Shown in pieces: positions 6,258 through 13,818 of a stretch of DNA of 17,945 bases (the stretch's first letter is position 1; each line of letters begins with the position of its first letter). Source of the stretch: an uncultured Lachnospiraceae bacterium (GTDB lineage: Bacteria > Bacillota > Clostridia > Lachnospirales > Lachnospiraceae); contig CAJUGJ010000025.1 of assembly GCA_910586015.1 (NCBI GenBank), forward strand, positions 27,416-45,360, read 5' to 3'. Under the pieces are notes generated by a model. That model worked only from the letters and a program-made list of their open reading frames with translations. It ran no database searches and was not told the origin of the DNA. Made by a program: the position numbers and the translations under genes.

Positions 6258-8099
6258 CTATTTTACTCTAATTCCATAAATTCGTTTTCCCTTTGCTCCT
6301 AGAATATTTGATTTTAGTCCAACTCCTCTTGTTCCTACAACGATTGTATTTTCGAAAGCAGCGGGAGAGGCTTCTATATTAGCGCCTCCCAAATTAATTC
6401 GATCATAGAGTTTTCCACTTCTTCCATCAATTAAAAACATATTTCCCTTAGAATCACACAAAATAATGTATCCATCACCATTTTGATCATACAACGCAAT
6501 TGGACTAGACCATGTATAATATTCCATATCACAATGCCATACTTCTTCTCCTGTTTTTCTATCAATTGCCACAAGCTGTCCACGATCTAAGCCTCCAGTT
6601 CTTGCAACTGCAAAATAGACCAGATCGGATAAATTTTTATCTCCAAGTAATGCTGTTGCTTGTACACCTCCAGAAACCATACTGACTGTTTCACAGGAAT
6701 ATGGAATTTCCCATACAATTTCTCCTGTTGCTGCATTGATCTTAAACAATTTGATCTCTCCGCTATTTTTCTCATCTTTTGTAAAGTGAAGAGATGTAGA
6801 AATATAAAGATAAGCTGTTCCATCTTCTTCATTTACTTCAAAAACAGGAGAAGCATTTGTATCGTCAATCGTATCCTGAACCCAAACTACTTCCATTGTA
6901 TTCAAATCAATACACATTAAATCAGCACAATTATCTGCTACATATAAATATCCTTTCCAAGCTACTGCAGAAGATTCCATTCCTAGCCAATACCCATCTT
7001 CTCTGGAATGTTTTGTGGTATAACGCCATTTTACTATATTTTCTGGAGAAATAGATACTGTAGCTCCATCATATTTCGTATTTAATTTCATAGTATATAA
7101 AATTCCATTTTCTCCCGGCTGAATTAGAGTATCTGTTTCTACATCAATGAGAGGAGAAGAGTCATAGGCATGAAAGCGGTTATTATCTTCTCTGACAGAA
7201 AATTCATCATCATATCCATATTCATAAATAATTTTTCCTTGAATTAAATCGATAATAAAAGTTCTGGCACACTCTTCGCCCATTGAATCTCCTGCTCCTA
7301 CAAAGTAAAGTGGAATACCAGATGGATATAGACTTCCTGTTCCTTTAACTGGAAATCCCAGACTGATTTTATCTCTAGTCGCAGTTCCATCTTCTAAATC
7401 TAAAAAATAGATATTTCCGTCACATGTGGCATAAATTACTTCTGTAAGTCCTTCCTTTTGCTTTTTTTCTTCATAGAGATTCATTGCTTTTCTCGTTTGT
7501 TCTTCCCATCTTACCAAAAGAGGCTGCCCCGTCCAGCAACTCCCAGACCATTCTCCATCCCCTCCATAAGCTGTTTTATTTAATGAGCCTGTATTAATAT
7601 GCCAGAGTTTATCTGTATCAAATATCTTCTTCTCTATTGTTGCGATCCCATAAGAAGGACTGGTTCTATGGTGATTTCCACGAAACGTAATCACTCCTTC
7701 CATTGTAGTATAATTTCCTGAAAAATCGATTGGTTCTTCTCTTTTATATGTGGTAACTGTTTCATTTTCTACTAAAAGAGCAGTTTCAAATCCAAAAGTG
7801 GCAGGGTCTGTTGCTAATATCTTACTTGGTGTATTATTTACTAAGAGCTTCTGTTGTATTGATAATTGCTGTGAATTAAACACTGTTACAGAAATATCTC
7901 TTGTCACAGGCTCAGATAGTGGATTTCTACTTCCCGTTGCTAATACTCCGCTTGCACGAACTGCAAAACCCGCTGTTAAAATACAGATTCCTGCTGCCAA
8001 AACGACGGCTAACCCTTTCTTTTTGGACTTTTTACGTCTCCTTCGGTAACTATTATCTAAATCAAGTTGTAGCTCCTTTATTTCTTTTTTTCTTCTCAT
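6258..8099 (-). CDS. Membrane-anchored PQQ-like beta-propeller protein
   Basis: A 613-residue protein with a Lys/Arg-rich cytoplasmic N-terminus (MRRKKEIKELQ, later RRRRKKSKKKG). One transmembrane segment follows (GLAVVLAAGICILTAGFAV, about residues 29-47), then a large outer domain. That domain contains repeated beta-propeller blades of the PQQ/BamB type, such as YLYVADNCADLMCIDLNTMEV, KINAATGEIVWEI and AIDRKTGEEVWH, and the GVITFRGNHHR segment found in clostridial relatives. It is probably a cell-surface scaffold or binding protein; no catalytic residues are visible and PQQ binding is not implied. The start at 8099 is chosen because AGAGG precedes it. An in-frame ATG at 8159 has no binding site and lies only about five bases after the expected RNA start. 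Confidence 0.82.
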   Translation of the reverse strand: MRRKKEIKELQLDLDNSYRRRRKKSKKKGLAVVLAAGICILTAGFAVRASGVLATGSRNPLSEPVTRDISVTVFNSQQLSIQQKLLVNNTPSKILATDPATFGFETALLVENETVTTYKREEPIDFSGNYTTMEGVITFRGNHHRTSPSYGIATIEKKIFDTDKLWHINTGSLNKTAYGGDGEWSGSCWTGQPLLVRWEEQTRKAMNLYEEKKQKEGLTEVIYATCDGNIYFLDLEDGTATRDKISLGFPVKGTGSLYPSGIPLYFVGAGDSMGEECARTFIIDLIQGKIIYEYGYDDEFSVREDNNRFHAYDSSPLIDVETDTLIQPGENGILYTMKLNTKYDGATVSISPENIVKWRYTTKHSREDGYWLGMESSAVAWKGYLYVADNCADLMCIDLNTMEVVWVQDTIDDTNASPVFEVNEEDGTAYLYISTSLHFTKDEKNSGEIKLFKINAATGEIVWEIPYSCETVSMVSGGVQATALLGDKNLSDLVYFAVARTGGLDRGQLVAIDRKTGEEVWHCDMEYYTWSSPIALYDQNGDGYIILCDSKGNMFLIDGRSGKLYDRINLGGANIEASPAAFENTIVVGTRGVGLKSNILGAKGKRIYGIRVK

Positions 8100-8170
8100 A
8101 TATCTTTTTCCTCTCTTTTTAAATATTTTCCCTAGTATTTCCTGTCCATCCATTTTCAAACCGTATCTTT

Positions 8171-8179
8171 ATTGTAGCA
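8171..8179 (-). promoter_or_regulatory. Extended -10 promoter of the beta-propeller gene
   Basis: On the minus strand TGCTACAAT forms an extended -10 box (TGn plus TACAAT); the region 17 bases upstream is T-rich but has no good -35 box. The expected RNA start near 8164 fits translation from 8099 with a leader of about 65 bases. Confidence 0.5.
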
Positions 8180-8223
8180 TAGAATAAAAAAATAGAAAGA
8201 ACAGAATTCTTAAGATTTTATAT

Positions 8224-9099
8224 TTAAAAATTTAGAATAAAACAGATAATATTTGTAAACAAAAAGCAGATGATCAGACCTGCTATAGTTGGTATTAAAA
8301 CTGCTGCCAAAGTCCATTTCCAACTTTTTGTTTCTTTTTTTATTGTAATACAAGTAGTAGAGCAAGGCCAGTGCATAAGAGAAAACAAAAGTAAATTTAC
8401 TGCGGTTATCCAAGTCCATCCATTCTGGATTAAAATTTGTTTTATGAAAATAGTATCTGTAATTTCTGTTAATACTCCTTCTGACAAATAGGTCATCAAT
8501 ATAATTGGAAGTACAATTTCATTTGCTGGTAGTCCTAGTAAAAAGGCAAACAAAATCACTCCGTCCATTCCAAAGATTTTGCCGAAAGGTTCTAATCCCT
8601 TCGCACAAATAGTTAAGAGAGAACTTTCGCCAAGTGTTAAATTGGAAAGTGCCCAAATCAAAAATCCCGCTGGTGCTGCAACACTAATAGCTCTTCCAAG
8701 AACAAACAGTGTTCGGTCAAAAATTGATCGAATCAGTACTTTTGTAAACTGAGGTTTACGATAAGAAGGTAGTTCTAAAGTAAAGGAAGATGGTACTCCT
8801 TTTAATAAAGTTGCCGATAAAATTTTAGAAGTAAGAAAAGTCATAAAAATTCCAAACAAAATCAGCCCTCCCATAAAAAGTGCAGCTAAAAATGTATTTT
8901 CTATTCTACTTCTACTCTCATTTACAAAAAAGATTGTAATAATAGTAAGCATCATTGGAAATCTTCCATTACAGGGAACAAAACAGTTTGTCAACATAGC
9001 AATCAGTCGTTCTCTCTTTGAATCAATAATTCGACAACCTACCACACCAGCGGCATTACAACCTAACCCCATCATGATGGATTTTAGGAACTTGTTATA
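8224..9099 (-). pseudogene. feoB: feoB, 3' half only (ferrous iron transporter B)
   Basis: This is the C-terminal membrane half of a FeoB ferrous iron permease. The conserved segments GLGCNAAGVVGCRIID, TNCFVPCNGRFP, the Gate-like PAGFLIWALS and GLPANEIVLPIILM, and the C-terminal WPCSTTC are present, with about seven hydrophobic spans. A normal FeoB has 600-800 residues and begins with a GTPase domain; here the G domain and first membrane segments are missing. An ATG at 9075 gives a 283-residue frame but has no ribosome binding site. Family-like residues (FLKSI) continue in frame upstream of it before a TAA near 9128, so the ATG is not a true start. The fragment should not transport iron. No feoA is seen. 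The break near 9,100 marks the edge of the disturbed region. Confidence 0.85.
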
Positions 9100-9254
9100 T
9101 TTTAATAATCTTAAATAAATTTTTTTATTCTTTTAAATGAACCAAGACACTACCAGATAAATCCCTTTGTATTTGATATTTCCTTTTTGTTTTAAAATGG
9201 TTTCTGAGTTTTCAGACAGATATATATATGTTCTATCTCTTTAATCCAAAATAA

Positions 9255-9300
9255 AAGAGAACCATATCCAACACCTTCTAATGTCTGGATTATGGCTCTT
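9255..9300 (-). terminator. Imperfect hairpin terminator downstream of the abiH remnant
   Basis: The arms aagag..ccata..tcca (9255-9270) and tggattatggctctt (9286-9300) pair with small bulges around a 15-base loop. On the minus strand a T-rich stretch follows, as expected for a terminator of the leftward genes. Between here and the feoB fragment (9100-9254) only A+T-rich sequence without a gene was seen. Confidence 0.5.
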
Positions 9301-9329
9301 CTTATCCTTTATATTTTCTAAAATTTACT

Positions 9330-9560
9330 TTATCTCTTCTTCATTTCTCTTTGTTGTCTAAATTCAATCGTTTTCGTACTTCCACCAGTTCTTTTAATCA
9401 ATTCATCCTGTCCAAGAACCTTAACTAAATTTGCAATCTGCTGTCCAAGTACTTTCTTATTTAGATAGAAAATCGTAGTATGTACATTTTCAGTTAAAAT
9501 AAAATCTTGCAAAATATCTCTGTCAGTAACGTCTAATGAATGTCCAAAAATATATAAATA
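9330..9560 (-). pseudogene. abiH: abiH remnant (C-terminal part of an abortive infection protein)
   Basis: The last 75 or so residues match the end of AbiH-family abortive infection proteins, which stop phage growth in infected cells. The characteristic stretch YIFGHSLDVTDRDIL is followed by TTIFYLNKKVLGQQIANL and a basic tail. A full AbiH has roughly 300-400 residues and begins with a nucleotide-binding-like GNGFD motif; none of that is present. The frame can be read upstream to an ATG at 9605, but that part is out-of-frame sequence of the neighbouring pseudogene. The join lies within about 9545-9560. The fragment is therefore a dead end piece fused to unrelated DNA. It ends before a probable terminator. 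Confidence 0.7.
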
Positions 9561-10098
9561 AAGTCTGGCTGACTTTCCACAACTGCAAATCCACGTTCCC
9601 TGCATTCTACAATGTTTCCCTCATGATCTGTAGCAACACCAATTTTGCCGAAATAGTAATCATTAACATTTTTTGTATGTTTATACATTTCAAACGCCAT
9701 CTGGGAACCTGTCCATAGAAAGTTACTCTAACTGGGAGGCAGCTTTTATTTTTATCAGGGATTGCTTGATACAATGACAGAAAATCCCGTGCTGATTTCA
9801 AGGCAAGTGCTTTCAAATCTTCATACTCAGAAGCACTCAATTCTTTCCGTTCTTCATCAAAGAGAACATCAGAATCAGCATCTGAAATAGTTAGATCAGA
9901 GCATTTCTCCTGAACTATTTCGGGTTCAAAAGAATCCGAAATCAAATCACCTTTTCACATCAGATAGGATTTTATTTCAGAAGGCATTTTCTGTATTGCT
10001 AAATCTTTAGAATCTCCTCTTGTAAAAGCTCCAATAAAATTATCTGCATACAAAATGCTGTCATTGCCGTTATGTTCCTATACACACCTTATTTTCAT
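9533..10098 (-). pseudogene. HicB/DinB-like mobile-element protein, broken by two stops and a frameshift
   Basis: ATG 10098..10096 follows GAGGAA at a good distance, so the original start is intact. The frame then meets TAG at codon 7 (10080..10078) and TGA at codon 48 (9957..9955), and loses one base near 9700. Pieced together it reads NDSILYADNFIGAFTRGDSK, DLAIQKMPSEIKSYL, SDLTISDADSDVLFDEERK, RDFLSLYQAIPDKN, CLPVRVTFYGQVP, then in another frame EMYKHTKNVNDYYFGKIG and GFAVVESQPDF. The first part resembles HicB-type domains and the last a DinB-like helical protein; I recall this pairing in clostridial accessory regions, but the name is tentative. The expected C-terminal end is replaced by the abiH remnant. 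Every defect is in the DNA, so no full protein can be made. Confidence 0.6.
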
Positions 10099-10224
10099 AA
10101 ATAAATTCCTCACTTACAATGATTTACTTTTATAACAAATTCCGATTGTCACTGAATTTATTATACACCTATTCGGCACTTTGGAGAATATATTTTATTT
10201 TTTTCGGTATGAGAATGTATATGT

Positions 10225-10242
10225 GATTCGGTTCGCCGAATC
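10225..10242. repeat. 7-bp hairpin with TTCG loop
   Basis: gattcgg (10225-10231), loop ttcg, and ccgaatc (10236-10242) form a perfect stem with a four-base loop. A second half-copy (ggttcgg-like) on the minus strand about 10 bases away allows an alternative pairing. It is GC-rich relative to its surroundings. Confidence 0.7.
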
Positions 10243-10288
10243 CCTGTTGCCGAACCCGCATATATTCGTTTTGTCATATTTTCTCTTT

Positions 10289-10313
10289 TCAGTGACGGAA
10301 GGCTCGTCACTGA
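10289..10313. repeat. 9-bp perfect hairpin
   Basis: tcagtgacg (10289-10297) and cgtcactga (10305-10313) enclose a seven-base loop. No T run follows on either strand in the right position for a strong terminator, so its role is unclear. Confidence 0.7.
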
Positions 10314-10396
10314 CTAACTCAATCACATCCAGTATGCCACAGTCCAGCGTTTCACAAATGCGGACTAATGTATCCATGATACAGTTATTGTCAAGC

Positions 10397-11353
10397 CTAT
10401 AACAGATCATTCGGTTCAAAGTTATTTTCCCCCATTATTCTATGAGCAGAAAAAGTTAAGTTGGGATATTGTTTTTTTAACTCCCTTAAACAAATAATAA
10501 AATAATCATTATTCACATGGTAATCCGACATTCTCTGGATAATATTGTATAATTCAATCCCACTTTTCGTCAAAAAATAAGGCTCAATGGATATGTAATT
10601 CAACCTACTATCACTATTGGCGATTATAAAGCAGGCAATTTCTTGATTCTGAATACTAAGGACATTATTACTTTCAAAGTCAGTCGCAAGTGCATTATCT
10701 ACAGACAGCAGTCCACACTCGATCATAGGAATTACGCTGTCTGAATATTTTAGACCTGTTTTTAATATATAATTATAGCTTTCTACATTATCCTCGTTTT
10801 GTCCACAAAAACCATTATTTAAGATAAAATAGTAATCTCCGCTCTGTAAAACATAATGGCTTAACTTATTGAAAATCCCTGCTTCCTTTTGGGATAGGTT
10901 TCGAATAATGTCCATTGTTCTGAGGGAACAGGTACCTGACTGTTTCATTTCACCTGCAAGTACTTTGCCCCATAACCTTTGTAATTCTTCATTGCTGATA
11001 TTGCCTACTGCATCAAAAAAACGCATAATCCAATCAAATTCAATCTTAGTATCTACCTGTTCATCACTCTCCTGTAATTCCATTGCCGCAAAACCAGCAG
11101 AACTTATAAAATTCTTTAACTTTGTAATCTCGTATAATGTGAATGGCTGGTTTTCCATTAATTTTCCCTCTTGCTGTTTTCGATATATCTCCACATCCAC
11201 TTCTGCCTTGCCATTTTTTAAGGTCAGTGTTGGGGTATATAAAGCCTTGACAACACTTCCAACGGTTTCGAACAATTTAATCAGTACTGGGGAGGATGCA
11301 AGAATAGGTAACCCCTTATTTATAATCTCAATTATTGTATTTTGGTCAATCAT
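10397..11353 (-). CDS. DUF2806-like protein
   Basis: A 318-residue protein without signal peptide or clear membrane spans. Residues about 105-165 carry the family pattern: FDWIMRFFDAVGNIS, EELQRLWGKVLAGE, then SLRTMDIIRNLSQKEAGIF. The N-terminal ETVGSVVKALYTPTLTLKNG also fits DUF2806/TIGR03899-type proteins. No biochemical role is established for the family as far as I know. The C-terminal half (about 210-300, with EPYFLTKSGIELYNII) may be a sensing or winged-helix-like domain. AAAGGA precedes the ATG, and a promoter with TTGAAA and TAATAT lies upstream. The frame is intact in the middle of decayed genes, suggesting recent arrival or selection. It lies 86 bases behind the acidic 72-residue gene on the same strand. 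Its 3' end overlaps the HTH remnant. Confidence 0.65.
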   Translation of the reverse strand: MIDQNTIIEIINKGLPILASSPVLIKLFETVGSVVKALYTPTLTLKNGKAEVDVEIYRKQQEGKLMENQPFTLYEITKLKNFISSAGFAAMELQESDEQVDTKIEFDWIMRFFDAVGNISNEELQRLWGKVLAGEMKQSGTCSLRTMDIIRNLSQKEAGIFNKLSHYVLQSGDYYFILNNGFCGQNEDNVESYNYILKTGLKYSDSVIPMIECGLLSVDNALATDFESNNVLSIQNQEIACFIIANSDSRLNYISIEPYFLTKSGIELYNIIQRMSDYHVNNDYFIICLRELKKQYPNLTFSAHRIMGENNFEPNDLL

Positions 11354-11385
11354 AGCTATCCTTTCTTTTTTAAAATTCTATTCTA

Positions 11386-11413
11386 ATATTACAACCGTTC
11401 TAGCAATTTTCAA
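11386..11413 (-). promoter_or_regulatory. Promoter of the DUF2806-like gene
   Basis: On the minus strand TTGAAA (11413..11408), a 16-base spacer and TAATAT (11391..11386). The RNA would start near 11379, about 25 bases before the ATG and just before its ribosome binding site. Confidence 0.45.
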
Positions 11414-11439
11414 GTATAACTTATAGTCGTTTTCTTATT

Positions 11440-11658
11440 TTACATTTCAGAAATTGATTCTAAAACCTCTTCTAATACCTCACCCATTTCATCGTCATCC
11501 AGATTAAATTCTTCTACTACTCCAGCTTTTAAACTCTCATATAATTCGTTTCCATCATCTTCATCCATTGTTTCGAATTGTTCCATTGACATAACCTTAT
11601 ATCGTTTTAAAATTTTAACTATAGCCTGTTTAATTTCTTCCTCATCTTCTCTGTTCAT
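11440..11658 (-). CDS. Small acidic protein of unknown function
   Basis: A 72-residue, strongly acidic protein: EDEEE near the start, MDEDDGNELYE in the middle, and NLDDDEMGEVLEEVLESISE at the end, with one basic patch (KILKRYK, about 17-23). It is predicted to be helical and soluble. AAAGGAGAAA lies in a good position before the ATG, so the frame is convincing despite its size. It is not similar to anything I can name. Such acidic small proteins can be antitoxins, DNA mimics or anti-restriction factors, but nothing in the sequence decides between these. It lies upstream of the DUF2806-like gene on the same strand, with its own probable promoter. Confidence 0.7.
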   Translation of the reverse strand: MNREDEEEIKQAIVKILKRYKVMSMEQFETMDEDDGNELYESLKAGVVEEFNLDDDEMGEVLEEVLESISEM

Positions 11659-11680
11659 AATAATTTCTCCTTTTGCTTAT

Positions 11681-11710
11681 TCTATAGTTTTTTCTTTTAG
11701 CAAGTACCAA
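11681..11710 (-). promoter_or_regulatory. Probable promoter of the acidic-protein gene
   Basis: On the minus strand TTGGTA (11710..11705), an 18-base spacer and TATAGA (11686..11681), with the ribosome binding site about 15 bases further. The region 11,711-11,870 is A+T-rich and holds no recognisable gene. Confidence 0.4.
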
Positions 11711-11898
11711 TTTAATGAATTGTTCAATACTATTATCTTAGCACAAATATATATATAATTCTATTATTCTTTTAATCATTATCTGTCTTACTGTTTTCTC
11801 TGTTTAATACTGACTTTCTTCATCTTAATATAAAAATAATAAAATTTTTCAACTCATATTAAAATTTTCATGGTATTATGATTTGAGGAGGTGAAATA

Positions 11899-12795
11899 AT
11901 GTCAGATAGTCGTCTGTTCAAAATTCTATATTATCTTTTAGACAAAGGACATGCCACTGCTCCTGAATTGGCGAACAAATTTGAAGTTTCTCCAAGAACA
12001 ATTTATCGTGATGTAGAATCGTTAAGTAGTGCAGGTATTCCAATCTATGCCGAATCCGGAAGGAATGGTGGAATCTATTTATTACATGACTTTACTTTGG
12101 ATAGAGCAATATTATTTGAAAATGAAAGGCAAGAGGTATTGACAGCGATACAAAGTTTATCTGCCACAGGTTATACTTCTGGACAAGAAATACTAACCAA
12201 GTTATCTGCACTTTTCAATGTGAATATGGAAAATTGGCTCGAAATAGATTTTTCACGTTGGGGAAAGTATAGTAGTGATAATGCAAAATTTAAAATACTA
12301 AAAACAGCAGTGATTCAACATAGAGAAATAAAAATAGTTTATGAAAACACGAGTAGTGAAAGAAGTGAACGTATCATTCAGCCATTAAAGTTATCTTATA
12401 AATCAAAAGAATGGTATCTGAAAGCATTTTGTCTTAAAAAAAAGGACTTTCGTATGTTCAAATTGAATCGTATTTTAGGACTGGAATTATTGGATCGAAC
12501 TTTTGTACCAAAACCATATCCAGAGCCAAAATATGATTCGCAGCAGATATCTTCACCGATAGTTCTTTTGTTTTCAAAAAAAATCGCATATCGTGTTTAT
12601 GATGAGTTTGACGAGACAGAAATTGAATATCAAAAAAATGGTGATTTTATTGTTTCTATTGAAACATCTGTTGATACATGGCTTATTGGTTATTTACTTT
12701 CGTTTGGAGCACAGGTTGAAATACTCAAGCCAAAGTATTTAAGAGAAATTTTAGCTGCACAGGCACAAGAAATTTATAAAAAAAATAAACCTTGA
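11899..12795 (+). CDS. YafY-type HTH/WYL-domain transcriptional regulator
   Basis: A 298-residue regulator. Residues 1-60 form a winged helix-turn-helix (ATAPELANKFEVSPRTIYRD is the recognition region). A linker follows, then a WYL domain around 135-200 with W172-Y173-L174 in SKEWYLKAFC and the paired RMFKLNRI; a C-terminal WCX-like extension runs to the end. WYL domains sense small ligands or nucleic acid fragments and control stress, metabolism or defence genes. A strong GAGGAGGTG site precedes the ATG. A TGG-TATTAT extended -10-like box at 11871-11879 is visible but lies very close to the binding site, so the promoter is uncertain. The stop codon overlaps the dyad at the promoter of the two downstream genes, which are its likely targets. 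Confidence 0.9.
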   Translation: MSDSRLFKILYYLLDKGHATAPELANKFEVSPRTIYRDVESLSSAGIPIYAESGRNGGIYLLHDFTLDRAILFENERQEVLTAIQSLSATGYTSGQEILTKLSALFNVNMENWLEIDFSRWGKYSSDNAKFKILKTAVIQHREIKIVYENTSSERSERIIQPLKLSYKSKEWYLKAFCLKKKDFRMFKLNRILGLELLDRTFVPKPYPEPKYDSQQISSPIVLLFSKKIAYRVYDEFDETEIEYQKNGDFIVSIETSVDTWLIGYLLSFGAQVEILKPKYLREILAAQAQEIYKKNKP

Positions 12796-12825
12796 CAAAA
12801 GATGTCAACATATATGTGCTATATT
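12792..12825 (+). promoter_or_regulatory. Operator dyad plus extended -10 promoter for the zinc-ribbon/GyrI genes
   Basis: TTGACA (12792-12797), five bases, TGTCAA (12803-12808) form a perfect dyad. Downstream, TGC-TATATT (12817-12825) is an extended -10 box. With an RNA start near 12832 the dyad would cover about -40 to -24. The gap between TTGACA and TATATT is 22 bases, too long for an ordinary -35/-10 pair, so TTGACA here may be a protein site and not a -35 box. Confidence 0.6.
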
Positions 12826-12864
12826 AAAATCGTAAGTACATTGAAAAAGACGGAGGTAAAGAAA

Positions 12865-13137
12865 ATGAACGAGATGAATCAGAAATTTTGTCAGTGTTGT
12901 GGTATGCCTATGGGGGAATGCGATGAACTGTGTGGAACAAATGCCGATGGAAGCAAAAATGAGGAATATTGCAAGTATTGTTTTGAAAATGGTGAATTTA
13001 CTTTTCATGGTACAATGGAAGAAATGATTGAGATATGTATACCAAATATGGTTGCTGCTAATCCAGATATCAGTAAAGAAGAAGCAAGAAAAATCATGCT
13101 TGAATGTCTTCCAAAATTAAAGTACTGGAAAAAATAA
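12865..13137 (+). CDS. Zinc-ribbon domain protein
   Basis: A 90-residue soluble protein. Cys9 and Cys12 (FCQCCGMPM) pair with Cys36 and Cys39 (EEYCKYCF) to make a zinc ribbon of the zf_ribbon_2 type; the segment GTNADGSKNEEYC is the typical linker. Additional Cys19 and Cys23 are present. The second half is helical (MEEMIEICIPNMVAANPDIS). The start is placed at 12865, where GGAGG lies at 12852-12856; an upstream in-frame ATG at 12802 lies within the operator region. Proteins of this kind often stand next to YafY regulators and GyrI-like proteins in Clostridia, which fits here. The molecular role is unknown; metal or ligand sensing is a guess. Confidence 0.87.
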   Translation: MNEMNQKFCQCCGMPMGECDELCGTNADGSKNEEYCKYCFENGEFTFHGTMEEMIEICIPNMVAANPDISKEEARKIMLECLPKLKYWKK

Positions 13138-13175
13138 TTATGTACAAGCTTAAAAAGAGAAGTGAAGGAATAACA

Positions 13176-13610
13176 ATGCAAAGTGTAAAAATTTATGAAA
13201 TGCTAGACTGTAAAATGGTTTCGTCTGGAACGGGTATGTTTGGTGAGGGTAATTTTAATATATTTGATGAATGGTTATCTTCGCAAAAACGCAGTCTGTT
13301 CCCAAAAGATTTTTTATATTTGACAGGTGAGGGCTTTGTTTGGCTGTATATGTATGAAGATGGTATGAATGTTCCCAAAGAATTTGAAATAATAGATTTT
13401 CAAGGAGGTCTTTATGCTGTAGCAACCGATATAGACCAGAAAACAGATAAGGAACTTATGAACATAGAGATAGATAAGTTTCTAAGTGAAAATGGATTTG
13501 AGCGTGACGCATCACGTCCGGAATTAGGAAATATCATTACGTCACCGCTTGTAAAAAAAATAATGGGATATGAGCAGATGGACTATTACTTCCCAATAAA
13601 AGCAAAATAA
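13176..13610 (+). CDS. GyrI-like / AraC effector-binding domain protein
   Basis: A 144-residue single-domain protein of the GyrI-like (effector-binding, SOUL-related) group, which binds small hydrophobic or cationic compounds. Visible family features are the N-terminal strand VKIYEMLDCKMVSSG, the central FLYLTGEGFVWLYMY, the GGLYAVATDI strand typical of these domains, and the C-terminal MDYYFPIK. The start at 13176 is chosen because GAAGGA precedes it; an earlier in-frame ATG lies inside the zinc-ribbon gene. It follows the zinc-ribbon gene by 38 bases and ends before a strong terminator, so the two are one transcript. With the WYL regulator it probably forms a small compound-responsive unit. 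Confidence 0.82.
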   Translation: MQSVKIYEMLDCKMVSSGTGMFGEGNFNIFDEWLSSQKRSLFPKDFLYLTGEGFVWLYMYEDGMNVPKEFEIIDFQGGLYAVATDIDQKTDKELMNIEIDKFLSENGFERDASRPELGNIITSPLVKKIMGYEQMDYYFPIKAK

Positions 13611-13679
13611 ATTGCCATTTATAAAAATGTAGCCAATAGAAAACGGAATAATCGTCTCTACATAGAACGACACATCAAG

Positions 13680-13712
13680 ACAGGAAATCAAAAAAAGGTT
13701 TCCTGTTTTTTT
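13680..13712 (+). terminator. Rho-independent terminator of the WYL/zinc-ribbon/GyrI unit
   Basis: The arms acaggaaatc (13680-13689) and ggtttcctgt (13697-13706) pair (one U-G), with a loop of seven A residues and a run of seven T residues (13706-13712) directly after the stem. Confidence 0.9.
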
Positions 13713-13818
13713 GTGATCATCTTTGGTATTATGCTGTGCAAAGGGGATCGTTTCATAGGGTAAAAGGTTCGGATTCCTCTTTCTCCCACATAGGACATTG
13801 TATAGTTTATGGTTGCTT

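Larger units (their letters stand above)
10195..10419 (-). pseudogene. Remnant of a Cro/C1-type HTH regulator
   Basis: Residues 10-40 of this frame (DNNCIMDTLVRICETLDCGI then LDVIELVSDE) match the second half of the small Cro/C1-type helix-turn-helix regulators common on integrative elements, where the usual pattern is MDTLxRICxxLxCxxxDIxE. The first half, with helices 1-3 of the DNA-binding domain, is missing. The nine residues before DNN come from DNA overlapping the 3' end of the DUF2806-like gene. The tail beyond residue 42 is unlike the family and contains two strong hairpins. A binding site for translation is not evident. It is best seen as a fragment left when the neighbouring gene arrived. 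Confidence 0.55.

Noticed and set aside
8100..8159. Longer start for the beta-propeller gene at ATG 8159
   Set aside because: No binding site precedes it and the expected RNA start is only about five bases away; AGAGG precedes ATG 8099.
8210..8419. 69-residue minus-strand frame over the end of feoB
   Set aside because: It overlaps clear feoB coding sequence in another frame and has no family-like features.
10869..11426. 185-residue plus-strand frame opposite the DUF2806-like gene
   Set aside because: It is the mirror of a convincing minus-strand gene, lacks a binding site and resembles no protein.
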